Below, one piece after another: positions 30,724-41,597 of a stretch of DNA of 64,000 bases. Below the pieces are notes generated by a model. The model ran no database searches. It was not told where the DNA came from and saw only the letters and a list, made by a program, of their open reading frames with translations. Every line of letters begins with the position of its first letter. The stretch's first letter is position 1. Source of the DNA: Labilibacter sediminis (lineage in GTDB: Bacteria > Bacteroidota > Bacteroidia > Bacteroidales > Marinilabiliaceae); the NCBI RefSeq assembly GCF_005877885.1, contig NZ_VCHY01000005.1:62001-126000 (forward strand). The letters are read 5' to 3'. The position numbers and the translations under genes are program-made.

Positions 30724-32103
30724 ATGCATCGTTATTTTAAAAAATCATATTATCAGCAATTTAAGCCTCATTACCTGACCAACCTTAAGTTGGCACTTCC
30801 GGTAGTATTGTCGCAAGCTGGTCAAATGACGGTTAACCTGGCAGATACGCTGATGGTTGGAAGATTAGGAGCAACAGAACTGGCGGCAGTATCTTTTGCC
30901 AATAGTATTTTTATTATTGGTTTTGTGCTTAGCATTGGATTAAGCATTGGTGTTACGCCTATGGTTGGCAAGGCTCATGGAGCAGGCAATAGTGAAGAAG
31001 GTGGATACTGGCTAAAGCAAGGTATGTTTGGCGTTGTTCTTTTTGCCATCATTCAAGCGGCCATCATGTTTTCTGTTGCTTTGTTTATGTACGATATGGG
31101 TCAGGAACCAGAAGTGGTAAAAGTAGCCATTCCTTTTTACCTTATTTTAGTTGCCTCAACCATACCGGTTAGTGTTTTCATGGTATTTAAACAATTTGCA
31201 GAAGGCATTACCAACACCCGTATTGCCATGATCATTACATTGACGGCCAACATTATCAACATCATTTTAAACTACATATTTATATTTGGTAAGCTTGGCG
31301 TTGCTCCAATGGGAGTTCAGGGGGCCGGATGGGCCACATTAATTGCCCGCATTATTATGCCAACGGCCATTATTATTGTATTTATTAAACTACCTTATTT
31401 TAAAAAATACAAACAGGTTTACCTGTCCGCAAAAATACAATGGAGCAAAGCCTGGGAAATCATTAAGGTAGGTTTCCCCATTGGCGGACAAATGGTTATT
31501 GAAGTATTTGCCTTTAGCATGGGTGCCATCATGATGGGCTGGATTAGCAAGGAAGCCATGGCAGCACATCAAATTGTTATTGCCATAGCCAGCTTAACCT
31601 ATATGATGTCCAACGGACTAGGAGCAGCTGCAACCATTAAGGTCAGTAATTACCGTGGTGCCGTTGATTGGCATAACTTAAAACTTTCGGCGTATGCCAT
31701 AGTGCATAAGGTCATTATTTTTATGTCTGTTACCTGTGTTTTATTTATCACCCTTCGCCATTTTTTACCTGGTTTGTTTACTAAGGATTCATATGTGTTA
31801 CTCATCACAACACATCTAATGATTGTAGCTGGAATATTTCAGGTATTTGACGGACTGCAAGTGGTATGGTTAGGTATTTTAAGAGGAATAGAAGATGTAA
31901 AAATACCTTCTGTCATCACTTTTATTACATGGATAGTTTTGGCTTTGCCAATTTGTTATATTTGTGCCTTCATTTTAAAAATGGGTGCTGTAGGAATTTG
32001 GATTGGATACTTATCAGGATTAATGATATCAAGTGCAGCTTTACAGTATCGTTTTAATAGAATTTACCATCAATTAGCTAAAATTGAGATTATAAAAAAA
32101 TAG
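30724..32103 (+). CDS. MATE family efflux transporter
   Basis: Multidrug/toxin extrusion protein, 459 residues with twelve hydrophobic segments in two homologous halves. The N-terminal half opens LALPVVLSQAGQMTVNLADT, the classic MATE start, and a matching GFPIGGQMVIEVFAF opens the second half. Substrates cannot be read. It follows the methyltransferase by 19 bases and precedes comB by 4, within the tatA-comB operon. Confidence 0.93.
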   Translation: MHRYFKKSYYQQFKPHYLTNLKLALPVVLSQAGQMTVNLADTLMVGRLGATELAAVSFANSIFIIGFVLSIGLSIGVTPMVGKAHGAGNSEEGGYWLKQGMFGVVLFAIIQAAIMFSVALFMYDMGQEPEVVKVAIPFYLILVASTIPVSVFMVFKQFAEGITNTRIAMIITLTANIINIILNYIFIFGKLGVAPMGVQGAGWATLIARIIMPTAIIIVFIKLPYFKKYKQVYLSAKIQWSKAWEIIKVGFPIGGQMVIEVFAFSMGAIMMGWISKEAMAAHQIVIAIASLTYMMSNGLGAAATIKVSNYRGAVDWHNLKLSAYAIVHKVIIFMSVTCVLFITLRHFLPGLFTKDSYVLLITTHLMIVAGIFQVFDGLQVVWLGILRGIEDVKIPSVITFITWIVLALPICYICAFILKMGAVGIWIGYLSGLMISSAALQYRFNRIYHQLAKIEIIKK

Positions 32104-32107
32104 TAGA

Positions 32108-32821
32108 ATGAATATAGATGTAATTTTATCGGCCAGAGAAATATTTCCGGATAAAGTTAAAGATAAAACTGTTGTAGTAATTGACGTACTTCGCGCCACT
32201 TCAGTAATGACAACTGCTTTAGCCAATGGAGCAAAACAAATATTGCCTGTTTTAACACCTGAAGAGGCCTTTGATCTTCAAAAAGAAATGGGAAAAGAAA
32301 ATGTTGTATTGGGCGGAGAGCGTAAAGCGGTTCCCATTCCGGGTTTCGATTTTGGTAACTCTCCTTTTTCGTATTCTCCGGAAATCATAAAAGATAAAAC
32401 GTTAATTATTACCACCACAAATGGTACACGTGCCATACTAAACTCTTTAGGTGCTAAAAAGTTATTGGTTGGTGCATTCCTAAACGACAGGGCCATTGTA
32501 GAAGCCATTAAAAATGATGAAGATGTTGTTTTTGTGGCATCGGGATCGCACGATCATTTTACGATGGAAGATTCGTTGTGTGCAGGAAAAATGGCGCATG
32601 ACCTGCAAGTGTTAGTAGGTGCCCAATTAAGCGATGTGGCTATTGCCATGGCTTATTTATATGAGCAAAATAAAAATGATATTCATGCCATTGGATCTAA
32701 AGGAAAACACTATAAACGACTAACAGGATTGGGAGAGATAAGAGATCTTGAGTATTGCTATCAATCTGATATTTTAGATATTGTTCCTGTTTATAAAGAC
32801 GGAAAACTGGTTTGTTTGTAA
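32108..32821 (+). CDS. comB: 2-phosphosulfolactate phosphatase family protein (ComB-like)
   Basis: 237-residue Mg-dependent phosphatase family. In archaea and some bacteria ComB removes phosphate from 2-phosphosulfolactate on the way to coenzyme M or sulfolactate; in Bacteroidota the true substrate is not established. Motifs: VVVIDVLRATSVMTTAL, LGGERKAVPIPGFDFGNSP, TTTNGTRA and VASGSHDHFTMEDSLCAG. Last gene of the operon, followed by a strong terminator. The symbol reflects family membership, not a proven reaction; no other coenzyme-M genes are nearby. Confidence 0.88.
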   Translation: MNIDVILSAREIFPDKVKDKTVVVIDVLRATSVMTTALANGAKQILPVLTPEEAFDLQKEMGKENVVLGGERKAVPIPGFDFGNSPFSYSPEIIKDKTLIITTTNGTRAILNSLGAKKLLVGAFLNDRAIVEAIKNDEDVVFVASGSHDHFTMEDSLCAGKMAHDLQVLVGAQLSDVAIAMAYLYEQNKNDIHAIGSKGKHYKRLTGLGEIRDLEYCYQSDILDIVPVYKDGKLVCL

Positions 32822-32840
32822 TCTTTTAACAGATACGTGC

Positions 32841-32870
32841 AAAAGGGTTCTAAAACAGAACCCTTTTTTT
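32841..32870 (+). terminator. Terminator of the tatA-comB operon
   Basis: Perfect 10-bp stem AAAGGGTTCT / AGAACCCTTT with loop AAAAC, then seven T. Confidence 0.93.
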
Positions 32871-32897
32871 TATGCTTTATACAAAAAAGCAACACTT

Positions 32898-33086
32898 TTA
32901 GCAAGAGTTATTTTTGTCATTCAAAAATCTGTTGGTGATAATATAACTACAAAGTCCTGCCAAAATCAATATCCCGGCAATTACAAAATGAATATTTTCA
33001 ATCCTGTTTTGAACGGTATAAAAAGCCAGTAGTGCAACACCTGCAAATATCATTAGAAAGCCAATATTTTTTAAAAAGCATATCAT
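32898..33086 (-). CDS. Small two-helix membrane protein, unknown
   Basis: 62-residue frame with two hydrophobic segments (about 8-24 and 34-52) separated by a short polar turn (QNRIENI) and a polar C-terminus. ATG at 33086. The amino-acid pattern is that of a genuine small membrane protein rather than a shadow frame. It sits on the minus strand between the comB terminator and a MITE-like repeat, with no partner. I do not recognise a family. Confidence 0.6.
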   Translation of the reverse strand: MICFLKNIGFLMIFAGVALLAFYTVQNRIENIHFVIAGILILAGLCSYIITNRFLNDKNNSC

Positions 33087-33110
33087 TTCTCAAACAATAA
33101 TCTTTACATT

Positions 33111-33281
33111 AAACCCGCAATATGCGTTAGAAAACCTATTACGTAATGAAACTACTGCCAATCAAACCGTAAACTAACTTGTTTCAACTCACCATAGCGG
33201 TGCTATGAGTCGTCTCAACAAGTCCTTGATTGTTTGCACTTTCATTCCTCATTACGATGTTCTAACACATAATCCGGGTTA
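33111..33281. repeat. MITE-like inverted-repeat element, copy A
   Basis: Starts AAACCCGCAATATGCGTTAG and ends in the near-complement CTAACACATAATCCGGGTT. It carries the central palindrome CATAGC-GGT-GCTATG. About 171 bp, no ORF. Shares ends, centre and length with the copies at 59481 and 59791. Confidence 0.85.
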
Positions 33282-33302
33282 AAATTTTAGTCTTTATCAA
33301 CA

Positions 33303-34652
33303 TCACCAGTCTTTTGGCCATTGATCCTCTCCCAATTCTTTTTCATTCATTGTAAACTTCATCTTTTTTGTAAGCTGATTTAAAATAGGTTCGTAAATCT
33401 CCTTACATAACGGCCTGATGACTCCTTTATGCGCTACCGTGTTGTTTAAAAGTAGTTCAACTGCCAATGCCGGCGGAAGGGAAACCGTATCTGCGATAGC
33501 AGTATTTTCACTGTTCATTCCCATCATTACCATACTGCCGTTTTTTATTTTTCTGGATTTATCTGGTAATTCATATAACAACTGATGGTTTAAAACCACC
33601 ATATCCTTATCTGACGGCAACATTTTCATTTTACTTACCATTCGGTCGGTAAGCACTGACAATGGTGTTTTTAAATGAGCACTAAATCGCACATTCGAGA
33701 AAAGCCCCAACCATTCCATGGCCAATATGCTATTTGAATGTGTGGCTACATTCATTTTATCAGCCAATACATCACGCACATTTTCCTTCGGTTTCAGTTT
33801 CATTAGGTAAGCAGCTAACTCACCATAAGTAGAAACATTATTCGGAAATTCCTCTTCTCCCAAATATCCGGCATCAATAAGTGTAGCTAATGTTTCGCAC
33901 CACCCTTTATACCTAAAGGTCCCCCTAAAAAATGTTTTTACTTCAGGTATTTGATAAAGCTCTATATATTTTATAGAATCTCTGTTTGCATAGGCTTCCA
34001 GACTTCCAACACCTTCCACATTCAGCTCAAAGGTATTGCGAAATAAGTTCGCAGCTCCCTGCCTTATAACCTCTCCATTTTTTAAATAGGAAGCTTCTGA
34101 CATACTGGCCCTCATTACGCCCATTGGGCTCCATGAAAATTTATACCTAAAAGGATTATCCAATGATTCGGGCGAAGGCAATGCCCCACAAACAGAAATA
34201 AACTTTACAACTCTGCCCCCCTGTGCCTTAATAGCATCTAACATTTGAGCCGCCCACATATGATCAATACCCGGATCTAAACCCATTTCATTTAAAATGG
34301 TAATATTACTTTTACAAGCCTCTGAATGTAACTCTGCCATCCCAGGCTGCTCGTATGAAGTTGTAATCAGACTACGTTTTGCTTTAATACAAGCTTTACA
34401 TACATCAATATGAAGAAAAAAAGGAAGCAGGCTAACCACTACTTTATGGGCACTCACCAAAGCATTTAATTTTTCCTGATCTCCAGCATGCCACTCCACA
34501 GCTCTACCTAAAGGGTGATTTTGAATAACATACTCACTTTGATAAAGAAATTCAGAGGCCACAGTAACCCTATACCCGCTATTAAGCAAATACTTTACAA
34601 TGGGACCGGCCACTTTCCCTGCACCTAATATCAATACTTTTTCATCCACCAT
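33303..34652 (-). CDS. Saccharopine dehydrogenase-family protein
   Basis: 449-residue NAD(P)-dependent oxidoreductase starting at the ATG at 34652 (MVDEKVLILGAG). The Rossmann fingerprint is ILGAGKVAGP (about 7-16), and the EMGLDPGIDHMWA and YEQPGM strings are typical of saccharopine reductase/dehydrogenases of the LYS9/AASS type, so a role in lysine degradation via saccharopine is likely. An in-frame TTG at 34670 would add six residues. No lysine-ketoglutarate reductase gene is adjacent. It diverges from mutS. Confidence 0.88.
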   Translation of the reverse strand: MVDEKVLILGAGKVAGPIVKYLLNSGYRVTVASEFLYQSEYVIQNHPLGRAVEWHAGDQEKLNALVSAHKVVVSLLPFFLHIDVCKACIKAKRSLITTSYEQPGMAELHSEACKSNITILNEMGLDPGIDHMWAAQMLDAIKAQGGRVVKFISVCGALPSPESLDNPFRYKFSWSPMGVMRASMSEASYLKNGEVIRQGAANLFRNTFELNVEGVGSLEAYANRDSIKYIELYQIPEVKTFFRGTFRYKGWCETLATLIDAGYLGEEEFPNNVSTYGELAAYLMKLKPKENVRDVLADKMNVATHSNSILAMEWLGLFSNVRFSAHLKTPLSVLTDRMVSKMKMLPSDKDMVVLNHQLLYELPDKSRKIKNGSMVMMGMNSENTAIADTVSLPPALAVELLLNNTVAHKGVIRPLCKEIYEPILNQLTKKMKFTMNEKELGEDQWPKDW

Positions 34653-34798
34653 ACTATCCTTAAGATACAATGCATAAATCGTAAAATCAAGTTGAATAAG
34701 ACTCCTGCAAAAGCCGATTAATAAAGATTAATAATTTTATATTTGCATGAATATCTATTTCCCAGAAAAACAATGATCACATTCAATCGGGAATTAAT

Positions 34799-37441
34799 TT
34801 GAAAAACAACAGTACATTGGCTAAAAAAGAAGGAAAAAAGGCGGTTCAAACTCCATTAATGAAACAATATTATTCCATTAAGGAGAAACATCCTGATGCG
34901 ATATTACTATTTAGAGTAGGTGACTTTTATGAAACCTTTTCGGAAGATGCCATCAAAACATCAGAAATATTAGGAATTACGCTAACAAGAAGAGCAAATG
35001 GAGCAGCATCCTATGTTGAATTGGCCGGATTTCCTCATCACGCCTTAGATACTTATTTACCTAAATTAGTCAGGGCCGGACAAAGAGTTGCCGTGTGCGA
35101 TCAACTGGAAGATCCCAAGATGACCAAAACAATTGTTAAGCGTGGAGTTACCGAACTGGTTACGCCAGGGGTAACTTTAAGCGACAATGTTCTGGAGCAT
35201 CGTGAAAACAACTTTTTAGCTTCTGTACACATTGAAAAAAATGTGGCCGGTGTAGCTTTTCTGGATATTTCTACGGGTGAGTTTTTAACAGCTGAAGGTC
35301 GTTATGAATACATCGATAAATTACTTAACGGCTTTAAACCCAAAGAAGTTCTGTTTGAAAAAAGTAAACGTAGTCAGTTTATAGAGAACTTTGGTGATAA
35401 ATTTTACACCTACGGACTAGAAGACTGGGTATTCACCGAAGAATCATCTCACGACAGATTACTTAAACACTTTGAAACTAAATCGTTAAAAGGATATGGT
35501 GTTCATAATTTAAAGTACGGAATTGCTGCAGCCGGGGCAATTATGCATTATCTGGACATCACCCAACACAATAAAGTACAGCACATTACCGGCCTGTCGC
35601 GTATTGAAGAGGATAAATATGTATGGCTGGATAAATTTACCATTCGTAATCTCGAGTTATTCGGCACTGTGAATGAAGGAGGTAACTCACTGGCTTCGGT
35701 CATTGACCGTACCATATCTCCAATGGGAAGCCGTATGCTTAAGAGATGGATTGCCCTGCCTTTAAAGGAAGTTAAACTGATAGAAGACCGACTTACTGCT
35801 GTTGAATACTTTTTTAAAGATCCTGAATTTAAATCAGAATTGGAAGAGTATTTACGTCCGGTGGGTGATCTGGAGCGTCTGGTATCCAAAGTGGCGGTAG
35901 GAAGAATATCTCCCAGAGAAGTGATTCAGGTTAAACATGCTTTAACGGCCATAGAACCTATAAAAAATGGTTGTGAGCAATCCACAAACACCACATTAAA
36001 CAGCATTGGTGAACAACTAAATCCCTGTATCTCCATTCGCAAGCGAATTGAAAAAGAAATTGCTACTGATCCTCCTGCTCAGATCAATAAGGGTAATGTG
36101 ATGGCTGAAGGTGTGAATGAAGAGTTAGACGAATTAAGAAAGATCTCATATTCAGGAAAAGATTACCTTAACAACCTTGTTCAGCGTGAAATTGAGCGTA
36201 CTGGCATTCCATCGTTAAAAATAAACTTTAATAATGTATTTGGTTATTATATAGAGGTTAGAAATACGCACAAGGATAAAGTTCCACAAGAGTGGATTCG
36301 TAAACAAACCCTGGTAAATGCAGAGCGATACATCACAGAAGAGCTAAAAGAATATGAGGCTAAAATTTTAGGTGCTGAAGAAAAAATACTTGCCCTGGAA
36401 ACCCAACTCTACAATAATCTTGTCATGAGCCTGGCAGAGTACCTGGCAGCTATTCAGCTAAATGCTAACCTTTTGGCCAAATTAGATTGCCTGCTTTCCT
36501 TTGCCACCATTGCCGGTCAAAACAAATATGTACGACCTGTCATTGAGGATAGTGATGTCATCGATATCAAATCAGGACGTCATCCGGTCATTGAAAAACA
36601 ATTACCTGTTGGAGAAGAGTACGTACCCAATGATGTGTACCTGGATAGCGAAAAACAACAGGTAATCATTATTACCGGACCCAATATGGCGGGTAAATCG
36701 GCTTTATTACGCCAAACAGCCCTCATTGTGCTCATGGGACAAATTGGATGTTTTGTTCCTGCAGAATCGGCTAAAATTGGTATTGTTGATAAAATATTTA
36801 CACGCGTCGGCGCCTCAGATAACATATCTGCAGGTGAATCTACATTTATGGTAGAGATGAACGAAGCAGCCAGCATACTAAATAATATCTCGCCACGTAG
36901 TTTAATTCTGTTTGATGAACTGGGACGTGGAACCAGCACTTACGATGGAATCTCCATAGCCTGGAGTATTGTGGAATATATCCACGAAAACAAAAGAGCC
37001 AAAGCCAAAACTTTATTTGCCACACATTATCACGAGCTAAATGAAATGGAACGCTCTTTTGATCGATGCAAAAACTTTAATGTTTCGGTAAAAGAAGTAA
37101 ATAATAAGGTCATATTTTTACGCAAGTTAGTACGCGGAGGCAGTGAGCATAGTTTCGGGATACATGTGGCACGTATGGCAGGTATGCCCAAAAGTGTGGT
37201 TGGCAGAGCCAATGAAATATTGGAAGAATTGGAAGGCGCTAACAGAAAAGGTAGTTTAAGTAAACCTGTAAACGATTTGGGACAACATAGAGAAGGGTAT
37301 CAAATGAGTTTTTTTCAACTCGACGATCCGGTTTTAAAACAAATCAGAGACGAAATTGCCAATACTGATATCAACAACCTAACCCCTGTTGAGGCTTTAA
37401 ATAAGTTAAACGAAATAAAAAAGTTTACTGGCATCAATTAG
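34799..37441 (+). CDS. mutS: DNA mismatch repair protein MutS
   Basis: Mismatch sensor of 880 residues. The mismatch-binding domain has the Phe-x-Glu motif in [10 protein letters not shown] (Phe48), followed by connector, lever and clamp domains; the ATPase has Walker [14 protein letters not shown] (about 626), Walker [17 protein letters not shown] and the [10 protein letters not shown] segment. The start is not ATG: candidates are TTG at 34799 or TTG at 34817, the latter giving MAKKEGKK, which resembles homologues. A TATATTTG -7 box lies at 34738-34745. Single gene, no mutL nearby. Confidence 0.95.
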   Translation: MKNNSTLAKKEGKKAVQTPLMKQYYSIKEKHPDAILLFRVGDFYETFSEDAIKTSEILGITLTRRANGAASYVELAGFPHHALDTYLPKLVRAGQRVAVCDQLEDPKMTKTIVKRGVTELVTPGVTLSDNVLEHRENNFLASVHIEKNVAGVAFLDISTGEFLTAEGRYEYIDKLLNGFKPKEVLFEKSKRSQFIENFGDKFYTYGLEDWVFTEESSHDRLLKHFETKSLKGYGVHNLKYGIAAAGAIMHYLDITQHNKVQHITGLSRIEEDKYVWLDKFTIRNLELFGTVNEGGNSLASVIDRTISPMGSRMLKRWIALPLKEVKLIEDRLTAVEYFFKDPEFKSELEEYLRPVGDLERLVSKVAVGRISPREVIQVKHALTAIEPIKNGCEQSTNTTLNSIGEQLNPCISIRKRIEKEIATDPPAQINKGNVMAEGVNEELDELRKISYSGKDYLNNLVQREIERTGIPSLKINFNNVFGYYIEVRNTHKDKVPQEWIRKQTLVNAERYITEELKEYEAKILGAEEKILALETQLYNNLVMSLAEYLAAIQLNANLLAKLDCLLSFATIAGQNKYVRPVIEDSDVIDIKSGRHPVIEKQLPVGEEYVPNDVYLDSEKQQVIIITGPNMAGKSALLRQTALIVLMGQIGCFVPAESAKIGIVDKIFTRVGASDNISAGESTFMVEMNEAASILNNISPRSLILFDELGRGTSTYDGISIAWSIVEYIHENKRAKAKTLFATHYHELNEMERSFDRCKNFNVSVKEVNNKVIFLRKLVRGGSEHSFGIHVARMAGMPKSVVGRANEILEELEGANRKGSLSKPVNDLGQHREGYQMSFFQLDDPVLKQIRDEIANTDINNLTPVEALNKLNEIKKFTGIN

Positions 37442-37510
37442 GCTTATTTACTGAGATTCAATCACAAATAAAAACAACAAAAAAAAACTTCATCCAAAAC
37501 CAAAATAAAG

Positions 37511-37541
37511 TTTGTAAATAAATAAATATGCTCTATATTTG
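37511..37541 (+). promoter_or_regulatory. Promoter of the tRNA-Gly/tRNA-Leu cluster
   Basis: TTTG (37511-37514), 19-base spacer, TATATTTG (37534-37541), identical in layout to the tRNA-Val promoter. The first tRNA starts 70 bases downstream. Confidence 0.85.
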
Positions 37542-37610
37542 CATCCGCAATCACAAAACAGGTGTTACTTATAAAGATAAGCAAACATGTGAAGTGCAAA
37601 ATATTGAAAG

Positions 37611-37686
<76 letters not shown>

Positions 37687-37691
37687 AGGAT

Positions 37692-37778
37692 GCTCGAGTG
37701 GTGGAATTGGTAGACACGCAAGACTTAAAATCTTGTGTCCATTAGGACGTGCGGGTTCAAGTCCCGCCTCGAGTACCA
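37692..37778 (+). tRNA. tRNA-Leu (anticodon TAA), unit 1
   Basis: Acceptor GCTCGAG/CTCGAGT, anticodon loop CTTAAAA, long variable arm, encoded CCA; five bases after tRNA-Gly. Confidence 0.97.
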
Positions 37779-37780
37779 GT

Positions 37781-37815
37781 AAAGGTTTCTTCTTTTTTAG
37801 AAGAAACCTTTTTAT
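37781..37815 (+). terminator. Terminator after Gly-Leu unit 1
   Basis: 13-bp stem AAAGGTTTCTTCT / AGAAGAAACCTTT and a T run, located inside the tandem array and so copied with it. Confidence 0.85.
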
Positions 37816-37890
37816 TTGACATCAATATGATAACAGATATAGATTCTACTTTTAAAGAAAAGTAAATATGAATCACAAAATTTTGAAAAT

Positions 37891-37966
<76 letters not shown>

Positions 37967-37971
37967 AGGAT

Positions 37972-38058
37972 GCTCGAGTGGTGGAATTGGTAGACACGCA
38001 AGACTTAAAATCTTGTGTCCATTAGGACGTGCGGGTTCAAGTCCCGCCTCGAGTACCA
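37972..38058 (+). tRNA. tRNA-Leu (anticodon TAA), unit 2
   Basis: Identical to unit 1 tRNA-Leu, CCA encoded. Confidence 0.97.
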
Positions 38059-38060
38059 GT

Positions 38061-38095
38061 AAAGGTTTCTTCTTTTTTAGAAGAAACCTTTTTAT
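38061..38095 (+). terminator. Terminator after Gly-Leu unit 2
   Basis: Exact copy of the unit 1 hairpin and T run. Confidence 0.85.
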
Positions 38096-38170
38096 TTGAC
38101 ATCAATATGATAACAGATATAGATTCTACTTTTAAAGAAAAGTAAATATGAATCACAAAATTTTGAAAAT

Positions 38171-38246
<76 letters not shown>

Positions 38247-38251
38247 AGGAT

Positions 38252-38335
38252 GCTCGAGTGGTGGAATTGGTAGACACGCAAGACTTAAAATCTTGTGTCC
38301 ATTAGGACGTGCGGGTTCAAGTCCCGCCTCGAGTA
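38252..38335 (+). tRNA. tRNA-Leu (anticodon TAA), unit 3, no encoded CCA
   Basis: Same body as units 1 and 2, but after the discriminator A the sequence reads CTATA instead of CCAGT, so CCA must be added enzymatically. The repeat unit ends at this point. Confidence 0.96.
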
Positions 38336-38340
38336 CTATA

Positions 38341-38378
38341 AAAAAGGTTTCTTCTAAATTTTAGGAGAAACCTTTTTT
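38341..38378. terminator. Terminator between tRNA cluster and PL8 lyase
   Basis: Long stem AAAGGTTTCTTCTAAA / TTTAGGAGAAACCTTT (one G-U pair) flanked by A and T runs, so it can act for the tRNA cluster (plus) and for the converging PL8 gene (minus, stop at 38400). Confidence 0.85.
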
Positions 38379-38399
38379 AGTTTATATACTAATGCATGT

Positions 38400-41300
38400 T
38401 TATAGCTTTACAAACATAGACACCTTAGAATCTGCACCTGCAAAATCCGTATGTACAAAATATAATCCAGGCTGAAGATCAGTGACATTAATAGTATAAC
38501 CAGGTTCCTGAATTTCTAATTTTAAGATCCCCAACTGATTAAATATCTGTATATACTCAATTGGCATATTCTTTTTAAAGTACAACATGTCTTTTACCGG
38601 ATTCGGGTAACAAACTATATCATTGCCCTCCTCTATTTTAAGATCATCACTTGCGCTTACATCATCCTTAATCAACTCTATTTCTACAGCTAATCCGTGA
38701 ATACATGTAAACTCAAGAATTGTTTGATTATTGGTTGAAGAAACCAACCTGCAACTGCCTGATGGATTCGCTAAAGCATAGCTCCCATTTAGTGTTAGTT
38801 GAATTTTACGCTCCTGAACTACAGCTGTGCTCACTAAGCTTGTTGGCACTTCCATATTTAATGCCGGATCGGCCATTGACAGGTTTAAACCTCCGGTATC
38901 CTTATCTTTAACCATCACCAGGCAAGGGTAAGAAGTAGCTTTTATGTGCGATTGTGAAATATTACTGTTGGCTTCAAATAATACATAGCCTGTAGTTTTT
39001 GTATCACGATCTTTTAATACATGCGCTACCTCATCTTTTCGGATGACCTGGTATGGCGCATTCTCAGTAGTCATTTCTGTTTTAAACTGACTCAAGGCAC
39101 TGGCATTGGTTTGCACCAGAATGGCATATTCATACTCTTCATTCACCGGAGCAGTTCCATGATTAAGCCATGCTGTTGCAAAATTTCCGGAATTAACACT
39201 CTTATTCTTATTATCTCTGGATTCCTGCAAAGTTTTTTGAATATTCACATGTCCGGAAGGAAGGTAGTAACCCTGCCCCTTGGTATCCAACATGGTAATG
39301 GGTTCGTTAACAAATATATCGTCAGTATACGGAAATTGACTAACTGAAGCTTCATTCACCTGTATGCTCTCACTTGTACTCACCAGCTTTGCCTGAAACA
39401 AAGTAGTTTCTGTATTGTATTGACTATTGCTATTATTGATATTACTTCCCAGGCATATAATACGATTATCAAAAGCAAACACTGATTTACATGCCACAAA
39501 ATCATCGGTATAGTTTGTATGATTATTTTCATCCAGTATCATACCAAAAATGCCATTATCCCCCAATGAACAAGATCCTGCAAATTCAGCATTAGCTGAA
39601 CGTTCGTTAATATTTGATTTACTGTAATTCAGCAAGTCGTATGGCAGATGAATAGTCGTTGCTCCGGGAAAGCGATTCCAATCCCATCCTTCTAAAACAT
39701 ATCCGCTTTTTTCTGCACTAACAGGGCTTCCTGATGCCAATATCTGCACTGTACCATAACTCTGGTATCGACCATAACGATTGTTTGATGTATATATTTC
39801 GGTACCGGTAACTATAGTATTAAAACCCTTTGTGGCCACCAGCCAGTTATCGCGACGATGCAAATTTAAAGCTCCGTAATTGATACTTTTATTACCTGTT
39901 GGGGCAGCTCCTTTGGCTATCCCTAAACCAACAAACTCATTGTACAATTCCTTTTTGTACTTGGTTAAACGCAAGTATTGACCCGCAGCATCTTCATCTA
40001 TGGGATCTGTTGCCTTTGCCAGATAAGCAAATGCATTTATAGCACCAGTTCCCATATTCTGATTCATTGGTTTTCGTCCGCAAACACTATTCACCATGGA
40101 ATGCTGATTAGAATACCAGGCATGCACATCCAGTGCTTTTCTGAAATTTGCTCGTGACTCTTCTGAAAAATTATAAAGGGTATTACCCAGATAACACAAT
40201 AATTCACTTAATCCACCATACCCGCCATTAAGGTATCCGGCATATATCATTCCATGATGAAAACCTGCTCCATCCGGCTTAAAACCTCCCATTAAACCAA
40301 CACTGGGTTTCATCATCGCATCATTCCACCTGACAAAAGATTGCATATCCCTAACTAACTCTGGTGAATCTTCACGTAACATAACTGTCATCAGGCGCCC
40401 CGGAATAATGGTATTCCAGGCATCTACGATACCCTGAAAATTTTCATCAACCGGCAACTGGCGTATTTCCGGAACGCCGGTCCAATATTGAATCATTTCA
40501 AAAGCCTCATCAAACTTACCTGCAGCTTTTAGGACATCCTGCATTAACCAAATCGCTTTGGGGAATCCTCTAAATTCATATCCATAATGATGATTGGCTC
40601 CCATACCACTGCCCACATTTAGTCCCTGATCATATAACCAGTCGAGCATATCAATAAACATCTGATCAAATCCGCTTTCCTGCTTATGGTACCATGCTTT
40701 TGCTATATCATAAATCAAATCATCGAGTTCATTAAATCGCTTATCGCCATTGGATGAAACATACTCATCAGCGGGCACAAAAGCAGCTCCGGTAATCTGA
40801 TCTCCAGCTCTGCTAATAAACAGATCGGCATATTCGCTACGAATTGCACTAATACGTGATGTTGTCGGCGCACTGCCATCAATATTATCCGTTATTCGCT
40901 TTCTGATTTCAGCAAAAGCTGCAATTTCATCGGAACTAACCGAAGCTGGTAACGAGATATCATAAACATAGGTGCTATGCCAATGCCAAAGAGCTGCCCA
41001 ATGGTTTGCATTCATTTCCGGATTAATATAGTCTAACTGGGCATCAGGCGTTACCCTGTCACTAACTCTGGAAGACGGAAACTTCATTCTATCGAAAAAA
41101 AGCTTACCGCCAGATGTTGAATTGGGCGCTTTTATAGTCATAGAAACAAGATTCTTGTCTTGTTTTATTCCCAGCATATCCTCGTCAAAACGAATCCAAC
41201 AGGCACGCCAGCCTGTAAAATCGATGTGATAATTAAAGTAATATTGCACCTGCCCTGCTCCGTTCTTAAACTCGAAACGGAGATTTTCATTTTTAGGGTC

Positions 41301-41567
41301 TTCATTATACACCCAAAGTATCATTCCCCCTTTATATTCCTTACAGGCATTGGCCAATCCACTCGGGTTGCTGATGGTGATGATATCGGTAGGTTCCCAT
41401 TCCCACATAACGGATTGGGCTCCCATCTTATAATGTGCAGAAGAAATGCTAAGTCTGTCATTGGTTGATGACCAGTTTGTTGGCACCTGCGTTTCAAGCC
41501 CTAAATAATTTTGTGCAAAAGCACTGTAAATTACAAGGTTTAATATGATTATAAATATTTTTCGCAT
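38400..41567 (-). CDS. Polysaccharide lyase family 8 (chondroitin AC/hyaluronate lyase-like) with T9SS sorting domain
   Basis: Secreted lyase, 1055 residues, expected to cleave uronic-acid polymers (chondroitin, dermatan, hyaluronan) by beta-elimination. Order: signal peptide ending AFAQ (about 19), N-terminal jelly roll (about 25-185), alpha/alpha toroid (about 190-560) with HHYGYEFRGFPKAIW, GFHHGMIYAGYLNGGYGG and CGRKPMNQNMG, which contain the expected Asn/His/Tyr/Arg catalytic set, then Lyase_8 beta-sandwich (about 575-850) and C-terminal domain. Residues about 975-1055 are a type-A T9SS sorting domain (CYPNPVKDMLYF, LQPGLYFVHT), so the enzyme goes to the cell surface or medium. Only about 30 bases separate it from a terminator upstream. 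Confidence 0.93.
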   Translation of the reverse strand: MRKIFIIILNLVIYSAFAQNYLGLETQVPTNWSSTNDRLSISSAHYKMGAQSVMWEWEPTDIITISNPSGLANACKEYKGGMILWVYNEDPKNENLRFEFKNGAGQVQYYFNYHIDFTGWRACWIRFDEDMLGIKQDKNLVSMTIKAPNSTSGGKLFFDRMKFPSSRVSDRVTPDAQLDYINPEMNANHWAALWHWHSTYVYDISLPASVSSDEIAAFAEIRKRITDNIDGSAPTTSRISAIRSEYADLFISRAGDQITGAAFVPADEYVSSNGDKRFNELDDLIYDIAKAWYHKQESGFDQMFIDMLDWLYDQGLNVGSGMGANHHYGYEFRGFPKAIWLMQDVLKAAGKFDEAFEMIQYWTGVPEIRQLPVDENFQGIVDAWNTIIPGRLMTVMLREDSPELVRDMQSFVRWNDAMMKPSVGLMGGFKPDGAGFHHGMIYAGYLNGGYGGLSELLCYLGNTLYNFSEESRANFRKALDVHAWYSNQHSMVNSVCGRKPMNQNMGTGAINAFAYLAKATDPIDEDAAGQYLRLTKYKKELYNEFVGLGIAKGAAPTGNKSINYGALNLHRRDNWLVATKGFNTIVTGTEIYTSNNRYGRYQSYGTVQILASGSPVSAEKSGYVLEGWDWNRFPGATTIHLPYDLLNYSKSNINERSANAEFAGSCSLGDNGIFGMILDENNHTNYTDDFVACKSVFAFDNRIICLGSNINNSNSQYNTETTLFQAKLVSTSESIQVNEASVSQFPYTDDIFVNEPITMLDTKGQGYYLPSGHVNIQKTLQESRDNKNKSVNSGNFATAWLNHGTAPVNEEYEYAILVQTNASALSQFKTEMTTENAPYQVIRKDEVAHVLKDRDTKTTGYVLFEANSNISQSHIKATSYPCLVMVKDKDTGGLNLSMADPALNMEVPTSLVSTAVVQERKIQLTLNGSYALANPSGSCRLVSSTNNQTILEFTCIHGLAVEIELIKDDVSASDDLKIEEGNDIVCYPNPVKDMLYFKKNMPIEYIQIFNQLGILKLEIQEPGYTINVTDLQPGLYFVHTDFAGADSKVSMFVKL

Positions 41568-41597
41568 CTGGTAAACATTTGGGTAAATCCCGTATTA

